In this document: piece after piece, positions 50,587-58,183 of the stretch
Layout: every line of letters begins with the position of its first letter
Position numbering within the stretch: position 1 is the stretch's first letter
Notes under the pieces: generated by a model
What the model was told of the DNA's origin: nothing
Seen by the model: the letters and a program-made list of their open reading frames with translations, nothing else
Databases searched by the model: none
Translations under genes and position numbers: made by a program
From: CBDBON01 sp965208395
Lineage (GTDB): Bacteria > Chloroflexota > Dehalococcoidia > Lucifugimonadales > CBDBON01
Direction: 5' to 3'
Assembly (NCBI GenBank): GCA_965208395.1
Contig: CBDBON010000003.1
Span: 62,001 to 126,000 of the forward strand
Length of the DNA stretch: 64,000 bases

Positions 50587-51267
50587 TTACAGTGTCGGCG
50601 GCAGAACGCGCCTGATCCACTCTCTGAGGTCCTGCACGACCTCTTGATCGATCTCGTGACCGATTGCGTACTCTCGATACTCAGGCGTGTATCCCTCTTC
50701 CTTCAGAAAGCGCAGCGACCGTCTCGCCTCCTCCACGGGGATCACCCCGTCTTCCGTGCCGTGAGAGATGAAGATCGGCTGATCCCGGTGGACTGGCAGC
50801 CTGTCCCTGAGCTCGTCCTGGCCGTTCACACCTCCGCTGAGCACCACGAGACCGGCGAATAGCTCCGGGTTCGGCATGCCGTAACGGTACGTCATCATCC
50901 CCCCCTGCGAGAAGCCGCCGAGCACCATACGTCCCTCGCCCACACCGTAACGCTGTCCCACCTCTTCGATCAGCGCTTCCAGCATCGCCTCCGCTCTCGC
51001 CGCCTCGTCTGGCGATGAACCCGGGCCTATCGTCGTCCAGGCGTAGCCCCTCATCCCATAGCCTGTCGTCATCTCGATGGGGGCGTTGGGAAATATGTAG
51101 AGATATCCGCTCCGGTCTATCGAAGGGCTCAGCCCTACGAGATCCCTCATGCTTGCTCCGAAGCCGTGAAGGAGCACAACCAGCGGATACGGCCTCTCCG
51201 GATCGAAGTCATCCGGCTCTACCACGATATATCTGAGAACGGTACCTTGATATTCTCTCGCTTCCAT
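50587..51267 (-). CDS. Alpha/beta hydrolase, phospholipase/carboxylesterase family
   Basis: This 226-residue protein has the fold of PF02230-type carboxylesterases. The oxyanion segment VVLLHGFGASM comes first, then the nucleophile elbow GGFSQGG, the acidic residue in SHGTEDGVIPVEEAR, and the His in AIGHEI. No signal peptide is present, so it acts in the cytoplasm on a small ester or acyl chain. It lies 53 bases upstream of the alcohol dehydrogenase gene on the same strand, and 26 bases downstream of a phosphoesterase gene. Confidence 0.85.
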   Translation of the reverse strand: MEAREYQGTVLRYIVVEPDDFDPERPYPLVVLLHGFGASMRDLVGLSPSIDRSGYLYIFPNAPIEMTTGYGMRGYAWTTIGPGSSPDEAARAEAMLEALIEEVGQRYGVGEGRMVLGGFSQGGMMTYRYGMPNPELFAGLVVLSGGVNGQDELRDRLPVHRDQPIFISHGTEDGVIPVEEARRSLRFLKEEGYTPEYREYAIGHEIDQEVVQDLREWIRRVLPPTL

Positions 51268-51292
51268 GCCGCAGCCTATCGGGCCAAGCTCC

Positions 51293-52024
51293 CTACATGC
51301 CCCGGGGAAGCCGTTCTATCAGGAAGGCCGGCAAACCCTGCCGTCTCATCTTGTCCTGTGTGAACGGAATGTCGTATTCCACGCGACGGTGAATGATGGA
51401 GGATGACTCCGAGTCGTACATCGCGTAGCTCGCCCTGGAGTCCCCGTCGCGCGGCTGGCCCACGCCGCCCGGGTTGATGATCATCCGGTCGGGGCGGAGC
51501 GAGATAGGCGTGTCGAGGGGGAATTCGAAAAAGACGGCGCCATCCTCTACGGGCCGGCATAGGAAGGGTATGTGGGAGTGTCCGACCAGGCACCAGTACG
51601 TATAGAAGTGCATGAAGCTGGCTACGGCTGCGCCGACCGACACGACGTACTCCCAGATAGGGTCCCTGGGACTGCCGTGGACGACCGTAAATCCCTCCGT
51701 CTCCAGTCTCAACGGCAGCGATGCCAGATACTCCACATGCTCCTCGCCGAGCTGAGCTGCAGTCCACCGGTTGGCAGCGGCGGCGTGCGGGTTGAAGGCC
51801 TCGACGCTCAGCCTCCCTATCGACGCAAGATCGTGGTTGCCAGCGACTCCTCTATGCTGATAGCTTCGGAGCAGGTCGAGACAGGCCGCAGGGTCGGGTC
51901 CGTACCCGACAAGGTCCCCCAGCGACCATATCTCGTCGAAGCCGCCGTTCGACTCCGCATCTCCGATCACGCTCTGAAACGCCTCGAGATTGCTGTGGAC
52001 GTCGGAGACTACCAAGGATCTCAT
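51293..52024 (-). CDS. Metallophosphoesterase, YfcE-like (calcineurin family)
   Basis: This 243-residue dinuclear-metal phosphoesterase contains the full motif set: SDVHSNLEAF, LGDLVGYGPDP, AGNHDLA and VGHSHIPF. The GYGPDP variant and the HxNxxA order are those of the cytoplasmic PF12850 group, which hydrolyses phosphodiesters or nucleotides; the specific substrate is unknown. Its start lies 37 bases from a TATAAT oriented to tsaE, so the two divergent genes share a short control region. Confidence 0.88.
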   Translation of the reverse strand: MRSLVVSDVHSNLEAFQSVIGDAESNGGFDEIWSLGDLVGYGPDPAACLDLLRSYQHRGVAGNHDLASIGRLSVEAFNPHAAAANRWTAAQLGEEHVEYLASLPLRLETEGFTVVHGSPRDPIWEYVVSVGAAVASFMHFYTYWCLVGHSHIPFLCRPVEDGAVFFEFPLDTPISLRPDRMIINPGGVGQPRDGDSRASYAMYDSESSSIIHRRVEYDIPFTQDKMRRQGLPAFLIERLPRGM

Positions 52025-52036
52025 TGGGCCTCTTCC

Positions 52037-52066
52037 TTGAGGTCGTATCTGCCGCGCCCCTATAAT
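52037..52066 (+). promoter_or_regulatory. Promoter for tsaE-tsaB
   Basis: TTGAGG (52037-52042), an 18-base spacer and a perfect TATAAT (52061-52066) lie 37 bases upstream of the tsaE GTG. Confidence 0.6.
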
Positions 52067-52103
52067 ACAGCCACATTGCGATCTGTACTATCCACATGAC
52101 ACC

Positions 52104-52628
52104 GTGAGCATCTCCCCGACGCCAATAACCGGCAGCCCCGTCTGCGATGATGTCCGCGTCGAGCTTGTGTCCTCCGGTCCGTCACGCACGCGGGCCATCG
52201 GAGAGGCCATCGGATCTGTTGCCTCGACCGGATACGTGGTACTGCTGAACGGCCCGCTGGGGACCGGCAAGACATGCCTGACACAGGGAATCCTCCGCGG
52301 CCTGGGCTCCGCCGACCGCGCGCGCAGCCCCACCTTTGTGCTGATAGCCGAGTATGAGGCGCGCCTCACGCTCTACCATGTCGACCTCTACCGGACGGAC
52401 GGCGCATCCGACCTGGAGGAGCTTGGAATTGAAGAGTATCTCTGGGGTGACGGCATCTGCGTGATAGAGTGGGCCGAAAAGGCGCGGAGCCTCTATCCGC
52501 CGGAGCACCTGCTGGTAGAGCTCCACCATCTGGACGAAACGAGTCGCCGCATCGTCATCACCGCTCAGGGTCTCCGCTATCGGGAAGCCTTGAGCGTGGT
52601 TCGGACGGCAGTCGCGCACGATTCTTAA
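52104..52628 (+). CDS. tsaE: tRNA threonylcarbamoyladenosine biosynthesis ATPase TsaE
   Basis: This 174-residue P-loop ATPase of the t6A37 pathway has LNGPLGTGKTCLTQGI as Walker A, followed by RSPTFVLIAEYEA and YHVDLYRTDGASDLEELGIEEYL, the switch and HxDLYR motif of the family, and VIEWAEKA. It regulates the TsaB-TsaD complex that puts threonylcarbamoyl on tRNA. GTG is the start. The stop TAATG overlaps the tsaB start by one base. tsaD and tsaC are not in the window. Confidence 0.92.
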   Translation: MSISPTPITGSPVCDDVRVELVSSGPSRTRAIGEAIGSVASTGYVVLLNGPLGTGKTCLTQGILRGLGSADRARSPTFVLIAEYEARLTLYHVDLYRTDGASDLEELGIEEYLWGDGICVIEWAEKARSLYPPEHLLVELHHLDETSRRIVITAQGLRYREALSVVRTAVAHDS

Positions 52629-53314
52629 TGGAACTGTCGATAGACACATCGACCCGCTATGCGGGCATCGGGTTGTCGGAGCGCGGCCGGTCGCTGTCGG
52701 AGCTCTCATGGCGCTCCGACAGGAACCACTCGGTCGAGCTGGCTCCGGCCATCAGGGAGCTCCTGAGACGGAGCCGTGTCGATATCTCCGGCCTGTGCGC
52801 GATATTCGTGGCCGCCGGTCCGGGCGGGTTCAGCGCTCTGAGAGTCGGGATGAGCACGGCCAAGTCTCTGGCTACTGCCCTGAGGACGCCGCTCGTGGCG
52901 GTGAACACCCTAGATGTCGAGGCATTCCCATATCTGGGGCTGGGCGGGCCGGTCATAGCACTGATCGGGGCAGGCCGACGACGGCTATACGCCGGAAGCT
53001 ACGGCCTGGCAGCCCAGCCCGAATACACCGTTGTGGATCGAGATGATCTGTCGTGGAAGATTCAGGGCAGTCCGATAATCTGCGGAGAGGCCGCGCTGGA
53101 CACAGTTCCGTCGCTCCGGGAGCGGATCGGCGGAGGGGCTCGACTGGTGCCCTCACCACCCCCGACACGCCGCGCCGGCGTCCTGGCGGAGATCGCCTAC
53201 CGGCGATGGCAGTCGGGCCACGTCGACGACCCGGGGTCGCTACAGCCGACCTACCTCCGCAGCTCGCAGATCGAGGTCGCCGACAGGGCTCGCGCCCGGA
53301 AGACGCCGTCATAG
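52628..53314 (+). CDS. tsaB: tRNA threonylcarbamoyladenosine biosynthesis protein TsaB
   Basis: This 228-residue scaffold protein of the TsaBDE complex has the ASKHA-fold start MELSIDTSTRYAGIGLS, then SVELAPAIRELL, AAGPGGFSALRVGMSTAKSLATAL and VALIGAGRRRLYAG-type segments. The family's conserved DAR(R) motif reads GAGRRR here. The length is typical. Start is the ATG overlapping the tsaE stop; a longer open frame upstream is a shadow of tsaE. RimI and TsaD, its frequent partners, are absent locally. The tail ends in a basic stretch. Confidence 0.9.
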   Translation: MELSIDTSTRYAGIGLSERGRSLSELSWRSDRNHSVELAPAIRELLRRSRVDISGLCAIFVAAGPGGFSALRVGMSTAKSLATALRTPLVAVNTLDVEAFPYLGLGGPVIALIGAGRRRLYAGSYGLAAQPEYTVVDRDDLSWKIQGSPIICGEAALDTVPSLRERIGGGARLVPSPPPTRRAGVLAEIAYRRWQSGHVDDPGSLQPTYLRSSQIEVADRARARKTPS

Positions 53315-53330
53315 GGTCCCCATAACAAAC

Positions 53331-53355
53331 CTTCCCCCAGGCTCCGCGGGAAAGG
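53331..53355. repeat. Dispersed GC-rich palindrome, copy 3
   Basis: CTTCCCCC...CTCCGCGGGAAAGG lies between tsaB and ndk. It matches the reverse complement of 8827-8850 closely and 338-359 more loosely. It could serve as a tsaB terminator. Confidence 0.5.
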
Positions 53356-53413
53356 TAGAAGAGGGCGGTCTTCGCCCGCGAGTCTGAACAGTCACTCGTA
53401 GGAGGAGAGAAAA

Positions 53414-53866
53414 ATGCAGCGGACGTTGGTTCTAGTCAAGCCGGATGCGGTGCAGCGAGGACTGATTGGTGAGGTCCTATCGCGTCTGGAGCGTAGAGGG
53501 TTGCGATTCGCGGCGATCAAGCTGATGGTCGTCAGCGAGGCGCTTGCCGGCCGCCAGTATGCCGAGCACCGTGGCAAGCCGTTCTACGAGGGGCTTGTGC
53601 GGTTCATCACCTCGTCGCCTATCGTCGCCGCGGTTATAGAGGGCGAAGACGCGGTGCAGATCGTAAGATCCACGATGGGCGCCACCGACCCGGCGCGTGC
53701 CGACGCAGGGACCGTACGAGGAGACCTTGCCCTATCCATCGGCCAGAACATCGTTCACGGCTCCGACTCGCCCGAGTCGGCCGCAAGGGAGATCGAACTC
53801 TTCTTCTCACCCGACGAGATAGTCGACTACGCCAGGGACGTGGACCGGTGGATCACTGAAGCCTGA
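53414..53866 (+). CDS. ndk: Nucleoside diphosphate kinase
   Basis: This 150-residue enzyme balances nucleoside triphosphate pools by ping-pong phosphate transfer. MQRTLVLVKPDAVQRGLIGEVL is the typical start, and the phosphorylated His is in NIVHGSDSPESA. It keeps the Kpn loop and the GATDPARADAGTVRGDL segment. A strong AGGAGGAG ribosome site precedes the ATG. Its 3' end overlaps the opposite-strand rsfS gene by 14 bases. Confidence 0.95.
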   Translation: MQRTLVLVKPDAVQRGLIGEVLSRLERRGLRFAAIKLMVVSEALAGRQYAEHRGKPFYEGLVRFITSSPIVAAVIEGEDAVQIVRSTMGATDPARADAGTVRGDLALSIGQNIVHGSDSPESAAREIELFFSPDEIVDYARDVDRWITEA

Positions 53867-54212
53867 CGACCTCCACGGCGTCCGGCCAGGCTTCCTCGAG
53901 GCGGTAGTACTCGCGTGTGTCGGGAGCGAACATGTGGACAACAAGGTCGCCGAAGTCGAGCAGTACCCAGCCCCCCGTAGGAGTCCCCTCGCGGTGATGC
54001 AGCACCGCCCCTGACGACTCCAGATCCTTTTCCAGGCTCTCCCGCAAGGCTTCCATCTGGCGTCTGGACTCCGCGGTGAGGATGACGAAGTAGTCGGCGA
54101 ATGCGCTGATTCCCGTCACGTCCAGCATCGTCACGTCAGAAGCCAGACCCTCGGACGCGACGTCCATGGCGGTGCGAGCATGATCGATAGTGTCTACAAC
54201 AACGCTCTCCAC
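53853..54212 (-). CDS. rsfS: Ribosomal silencing factor RsfS
   Basis: This 119-residue protein binds ribosomal protein uL14 and blocks subunit joining in starvation. DVTMLDVTGISAFADYFVILTAESRRQMEAL and GWVLLDFGDLVVHMFAPDTREYYRLEEAW are the conserved RsfS/DUF143 segments. The start is GTG without a Shine-Dalgarno. A near-perfect promoter ends nine bases upstream, so the message is predicted to be leaderless. The 3' ends of rsfS and ndk overlap convergently. Confidence 0.92.
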   Translation of the reverse strand: MESVVVDTIDHARTAMDVASEGLASDVTMLDVTGISAFADYFVILTAESRRQMEALRESLEKDLESSGAVLHHREGTPTGGWVLLDFGDLVVHMFAPDTREYYRLEEAWPDAVEVVRLQ

Positions 54213-54221
54213 AGCAGCCGC

Positions 54222-54250
54222 ATTATAGGTCTGCCGGGGAGGCCGGTCAA
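54222..54250 (-). promoter_or_regulatory. Promoter giving a leaderless rsfS message
   Basis: On the minus strand TTGACC (54250-54245), a 17-base spacer and a perfect TATAAT (54227-54222) end nine bases before the GTG at 54212, so transcription should begin within about three bases of the start codon. Confidence 0.75.
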
Positions 54251-54297
54251 CGCGTTCGGCATCTTGTCCGCGCCCCCCAACGGCCTTCCTCCGGTCG

Positions 54298-54327
54298 TTG
54301 AAGGTAGCCGAACCGCTGTGCTACTCT
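54298..54327 (+). promoter_or_regulatory. Promoter giving a leaderless mnmA message
   Basis: TTGAAG (54298-54303), an 18-base spacer and TACTCT (54322-54327) end seven bases before the mnmA ATG, placing transcription start at the ATG itself. No ribosome-binding site precedes it. Confidence 0.5.
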
Positions 54328-54334
54328 TGCCCCC

Positions 54335-55483
54335 ATGACCGGAGGGCGAGTGATAGTGGCGATGAGCGGAGGAGTCGACTCCTCCGTTGCCGCCCTGCTT
54401 CTGAAGAAGCAGGGATACGACGTTGTCGGAGTCACCATGCGCCTTTGGTCCGTCGACCGGGAGGGTGGTCCGCCGCTGAGCAAGCGGTGCTGCTCTGTCG
54501 AAGACGTGGACGATGCGAGGCGCGTCTGCCAGATGCTGGACGTACCTCACTACGTTCTTAACTTCGAAAGAGAGTTCCAGCGCCACGTGATAGACCACTT
54601 CGTTGAGGAGTATGACCGCGGCCGCACTCCTCATCCCTGCCTAGCGTGCAACGACAAGATCAAGTTCGACTTCTTACTCCGTCGGGCCACGCTGCTCGAT
54701 TCCGACCACATCGCCACGGGACACTACGCGCGCATCCGCTCGGATGAAACGAGGATCCGGCTGCTCAAGGGCATCGACGAGCGCAAAGACCAGTCGTACG
54801 TTCTGTTCACCCTGAAACAGGCCGGGCTCCGCCGGCTGCTGCTGCCCGTGGGCGAGTTCACCAAGGACCGGATTAGGGGTCTCGCCGCGGACGCCGGACT
54901 CCCCGTCGCGGACAAGCCAGACAGCCAAGAGATATGCTTCATACCCGATGACAACTACCGCAGGTTCGTCGGCGAGCGAACTAAACCCCGCCCCGGGGAG
55001 ATCGTCGATGTAGACGGCATGGTTCTCGGCTCGCATCCGGGAATCCAGTTCTTCACCGTTGGGCAACGACGAGGTCTCGGACTCGATGGCGGCGCGGAGA
55101 TGCCCAGATACGTCATCCGGATCGACTCCTCGGACAACAGGGTGGTCGTCGGCGACGAATCTCACCTATACCGCCGCTCCGTATGGGCCTCCAGAGTCAG
55201 CTTCTGCTCCGATCCGCAACCGGGAGTGTCGCTGAACGTTGAAGCAAAGATCCGGTACAAGGCCGAGCCTTCGACTGCCTTAGTCATCCCCAGGGACGGC
55301 TGGGCGGAGGTGCGTTTCGAAAAGCCCCAGCGGGCGGTAACGCCCGGACAGGCGATCGTCTTCTATCAGGAAGAAGAGCTTGTGGGAGGCGGCATCATCG
55401 AGACCACGGAGCCTCCGAACTCGCCCGGTGGAGCCCGAGCGGCGGCTGACGGCCCCTCGGTCGCCTGCGTTCGCGGGTGCTGA
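54335..55483 (+). CDS. mnmA: tRNA 2-thiouridine(34) synthase
   Basis: This 382-residue ATP-pyrophosphatase thiolates U34 of Lys, Glu and Gln tRNAs. The PP-loop is SGGVDSS at residues 11-17. The catalytic cysteines are Cys105 in HPCLACNDKIKF and Cys201 in SQEICFIPDDNY. The KDQSYVLFTL motif and the C-terminal beta-barrel with FTVGQRRGLGL are typical. The length is normal, apart from a short low-complexity tail (AAADGPSVACVRGC). A weak promoter whose -10 box ends seven bases before the ATG predicts leaderless translation. Confidence 0.95.
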   Translation: MTGGRVIVAMSGGVDSSVAALLLKKQGYDVVGVTMRLWSVDREGGPPLSKRCCSVEDVDDARRVCQMLDVPHYVLNFEREFQRHVIDHFVEEYDRGRTPHPCLACNDKIKFDFLLRRATLLDSDHIATGHYARIRSDETRIRLLKGIDERKDQSYVLFTLKQAGLRRLLLPVGEFTKDRIRGLAADAGLPVADKPDSQEICFIPDDNYRRFVGERTKPRPGEIVDVDGMVLGSHPGIQFFTVGQRRGLGLDGGAEMPRYVIRIDSSDNRVVVGDESHLYRRSVWASRVSFCSDPQPGVSLNVEAKIRYKAEPSTALVIPRDGWAEVRFEKPQRAVTPGQAIVFYQEEELVGGGIIETTEPPNSPGGARAAADGPSVACVRGC

Positions 55484-55531
55484 TAACGGGAGAGTCCCGC
55501 AGCGAGAGGCCAAGCCGATTGGAGAAGGCGC

Positions 55532-56044
55532 ATGGACTTCAGGCAGATAGTTCGGATGGCTCTGGAAGAGTACTACGAGGATCTGACCAGGGCGTTGGAC
55601 GGCCTCTCGCCGGAGGAACGCCGCTTTCAGCCCGGGCCGGAATCCCACCACATCGACTTTGCGGTCTGGCACATGTCCAGGGTCGAGGACAGCTGGATAC
55701 ACCGTTTCGCCAAGGGCGTTGAGCAGATCTGGACTCGCGACGGATGGTCAGACAAGCTGGGAATCCCGCCGACCGACGGAGGATACGGGTACACTGCCGA
55801 CCAGATCCGCAGCCTGCCTCGCTTCGATCTGTCCGACGTAATCGACTACTACGAGTCCGTCCGGAAGGATACCTTCACCTATCTCGATTCCCTGACCGAA
55901 GACGATCTGGATCATGCTCCGGGGCGTGGCTACCGGCCCGAATATACGATCGGCAGGATGTTCAGCCACATAATCGTGGAGCAGGCGCAGCACACCGGCC
56001 AGGTAGCCTACCTGAGAGGCCTGCAGCGCGGTCTCGATAAGTAG
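55532..56044 (+). CDS. DinB-family protein
   Basis: This 170-residue four-helix bundle protein of the DinB/YfiT superfamily carries the likely metal triad: His in DFAVWHMSRVEDSW and two His in FSHIIVEQAQHTGQVAYLRG. Members act as thiol-dependent transferases or hydrolases, often with bacillithiol or mycothiol, but the substrate here cannot be inferred. ATG follows GGAGAAGGCGC. It lies between mnmA and rnhB, on the same strand with short gaps, so it probably belongs to that transcript. Confidence 0.82.
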   Translation: MDFRQIVRMALEEYYEDLTRALDGLSPEERRFQPGPESHHIDFAVWHMSRVEDSWIHRFAKGVEQIWTRDGWSDKLGIPPTDGGYGYTADQIRSLPRFDLSDVIDYYESVRKDTFTYLDSLTEDDLDHAPGRGYRPEYTIGRMFSHIIVEQAQHTGQVAYLRGLQRGLDK

Positions 56045-56071
56045 ACTCTCAGCCCGACCGGACTCCTAGCC

Positions 56072-56728
56072 ATGACGGAGGCACGACGGCGCAAACGGCG
56101 GCGCCAACCGAGCTACAAGGAGGAGCAGTCCCTGCTGGACCGGGGCTTCTCGATCGTGGCCGGTCTGGACGAGGTGGGTAGAGGACCGGTCGCGGGTCCG
56201 GTGCTCGCCGCGGCCGCAATACTCAGACCGAAACCCCGCGGCAGGTGGGTCCGAATGGTCCGCGACAGTAAGATGCTCACGGCCAGACAACGCGAACAGG
56301 TCATGCCCTACCTGAGAGACGCGGCACTGGCCCTGGAGACAGGGTCCTGCTCCGCCGGAGAGGTCGACAGCCTCGGCATCGTATCGGCCACCCGGCTCGC
56401 CATGCAGCGGGCCGTCGACGCCCTTCCGCTCCATCCGACCTTTCTCCTGCTCGACGCACTCACTCTTCCCGATCTGCCCATACCCCAGAAGGCCATAGTG
56501 AAGGGCGACTCGCTCTGCATGTCCATCGCTGCAGCATCCATCGTCGCGAAGGTGAGCCGCGACCGCATCATGAGAGAGTTCGACGACCTCTATCCGGGCT
56601 ACGGCTTCGCCGACCATAAGGGATACGCCACCAGCCGGCACCTGGCTAATCTGAGGCGGCTGGGCCCCTCCCCTATTCACCGGTACTCTTTCGCTCCCGT
56701 GAGAGAGTGTGCGAGGTCGTCCGGATGA
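56072..56728 (+). CDS. rnhB: Ribonuclease HII
   Basis: This 218-residue enzyme removes RNA from RNA-DNA hybrids, including single misincorporated ribonucleotides. Acidic catalytic residues lie in GLDEVGRGPVAGPV, RDSKML, LLLDAL and the AASIVAKVSRDR segment. The C-terminus has GYATSRHL and GPSPIHRYSF. The length is typical. The end overlaps the start of yraN by ATGA. The N-terminus is basic (RRRKRRRQPSYKEE). Confidence 0.95.
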   Translation: MTEARRRKRRRQPSYKEEQSLLDRGFSIVAGLDEVGRGPVAGPVLAAAAILRPKPRGRWVRMVRDSKMLTARQREQVMPYLRDAALALETGSCSAGEVDSLGIVSATRLAMQRAVDALPLHPTFLLLDALTLPDLPIPQKAIVKGDSLCMSIAAASIVAKVSRDRIMREFDDLYPGYGFADHKGYATSRHLANLRRLGPSPIHRYSFAPVRECARSSG

Positions 56729-57090
56729 CGCACAGGCAAAGCCTTGGCAGACGGGGAGAGACGCTGGCCCGCCGCCACCTGGAATCCCGGGGCTATGTCG
56801 TCCTCGAGACCAACTACCGCACAAGGGGTGGGGAGATAGACCTCGTCACTGAGCATGGAGGCAAGCTCGTCTTCGTCGAGGTACGCACCACCTCGACCCG
56901 TAAGTTCGGATCACCAGAAGAGTCGATCACCCGTAAGAAGCGGGAACACCTGATTGATGCCGCTCGCCACTATCTCAATACCCTAGACAGGGCCGACCGC
57001 GACTGGCGAGTGGATGTCGTCGCCGTCGAGCTTGGGCCTGGCGGCGAGGTGGACAGGCTGGACATAGTGGAAAACGCCCTTGAGACGTAG
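56725..57090 (+). CDS. yraN: YraN/UPF0102 family protein
   Basis: This 121-residue protein is of the predicted endonuclease-fold UPF0102 family. LGRRGETLARRHLESRGYVVLETNYRTRGGEIDLVTEHGGKLVFVEVRTTSTRKFGSPEESI holds the conserved GExxA, GEIDL and FVEV(K/R) residues of the restriction-endonuclease-like core. The ATG at 56725 overlaps the rnhB stop; a GTG six codons earlier is an alternative. The rnhB-yraN pairing is widespread in bacteria, which supports the call. Confidence 0.9.
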   Translation: MTHRQSLGRRGETLARRHLESRGYVVLETNYRTRGGEIDLVTEHGGKLVFVEVRTTSTRKFGSPEESITRKKREHLIDAARHYLNTLDRADRDWRVDVVAVELGPGGEVDRLDIVENALET

Positions 57091-57113
57091 TCGGCCCCAG
57101 CGCGCAGGCGTGC

Positions 57114-57119
57114 TACAAT
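57114..57119 (+). promoter_or_regulatory. Extended -10 box upstream of thiE
   Basis: TGC followed by TACAAT (57114-57119) forms an extended -10 about 31 bases before the thiE GTG. No -35 box is recognisable and no TPP riboswitch is visible. Confidence 0.4.
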
Positions 57120-57150
57120 CTTGCCGACTCTGGCCCAACAGGAGCGCAGC

Positions 57151-58170
57151 GTGAGCGAGCCCGTCCCGTTCGTAGCCAGTCACGTCGTGGCGGTTCTGGA
57201 AGGAGTCCGTCTTCTGGAGTCGCTGGTGACGGCGCCGCTCGGCCTGCACTCGGACATCAAGATGATGCGGCAGTCCATGCCTCTCGCCGACGCCGCCGAC
57301 CTGGGACGGGACGAGGAACGAGAGCGCCGGATCTCCTATGGACGCCTGACGGACGCCCCGCTTGAGCTGGCCCTACACACCATCTCGTCCATCAGCGTCT
57401 CGCTGGACGCGTTGGAGACCGCGGCCGGGGGCGGCTCACCTTTTGGACAGACGTGGGTCTCACAGGCCCGAAGCGTGCTCTCCCGCGCCGATGCCCGTGT
57501 GTCCGGCAATCTGAGAACGGCGCGGTCAGCAGCCGTGAACGGCCTCTACGTGATCGTCGACCCTGAAGCGACGAAAGGCCGGCCGGTGATCGAGGTCGCC
57601 GAGGCGGTGCTCAAGGGCGGGGCCAGCCTTCTACAGCTCCGTGACAAGACCGGAGCCAAGGGGGACGTGCTGCGCGCGGCGCTTGAGCTCAGGGCGATAT
57701 GCACCAAGTATGACGCCCTCTTCGTCATCAACGACGACGCCGATGTGGCCAGGGCCTCGGACGCGCACGGACTGCACGTTGGGCAGGACGACCTGCCGGT
57801 CCGGGACGCGCGCCGGGTCCTCTCGCCGCTACAGATCGTCGGCCGCTCCAACAACACGTTGGACGAGGCGATGGAGTCCCAGGTTCAGGAGGTGGACTAC
57901 ATAGCCGTCGGCGCCGTCTACCCGACAACCACGATGGGCAAGCGGGCCAGATATGCCGTCGGACCCGAGCTAGTCCGGGAGGTGAAGGAGCGCGTCGGAC
58001 AGCCGGTGGTCGCTATAGGCGGCATCGCCGGCAGTAATGTGGAGCAGGTCATCAGGGCGGGAGCCGACTGCATATGCGCCGTGAGCGCCGTGACGATGGC
58101 CGACGACCCTCAGGAGGCCGCCGCAAATCTCGTCGACGCCATCCAGCGGGCGTCGGCGCAGCCGGCCTGA
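57151..58170 (+). CDS. thiE: Thiamine-phosphate synthase with additional N-terminal domain
   Basis: This 339-residue protein starts at GTG 57151, seven bases after AGGAG. From about residue 131 it is a complete TIM-barrel thiamine-phosphate synthase: GLYVIVDPEATKG, GASLLQLRDKTGAKGD, FVINDDADVARASDAHGLHVGQDDLPV, IVGRSNN, YIAVGAVYPTTTMGK and AIGGIAGSNVEQVI. The first 130 residues are helical; EGVRLLESLVTAPLG and ISSISVSLDALETA recall the ThiD2 (PF17792) domain fused to ThiE in some bacteria, but the match is weak and charged contacts appear lost. It may be a diverged ThiD2 or another helical module. It lies 13 bases before a translin-family gene. Confidence 0.88.
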   Translation: MSEPVPFVASHVVAVLEGVRLLESLVTAPLGLHSDIKMMRQSMPLADAADLGRDEERERRISYGRLTDAPLELALHTISSISVSLDALETAAGGGSPFGQTWVSQARSVLSRADARVSGNLRTARSAAVNGLYVIVDPEATKGRPVIEVAEAVLKGGASLLQLRDKTGAKGDVLRAALELRAICTKYDALFVINDDADVARASDAHGLHVGQDDLPVRDARRVLSPLQIVGRSNNTLDEAMESQVQEVDYIAVGAVYPTTTMGKRARYAVGPELVREVKERVGQPVVAIGGIAGSNVEQVIRAGADCICAVSAVTMADDPQEAAANLVDAIQRASAQPA

Positions 58171-58183
58171 GACTGGTTCAAAG

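Noticed and set aside
57091..57150. Search for a TPP riboswitch upstream of thiE
   Set aside because: Only 60 bases are available and the CTGAGA/ACCTGA type motifs are not present.
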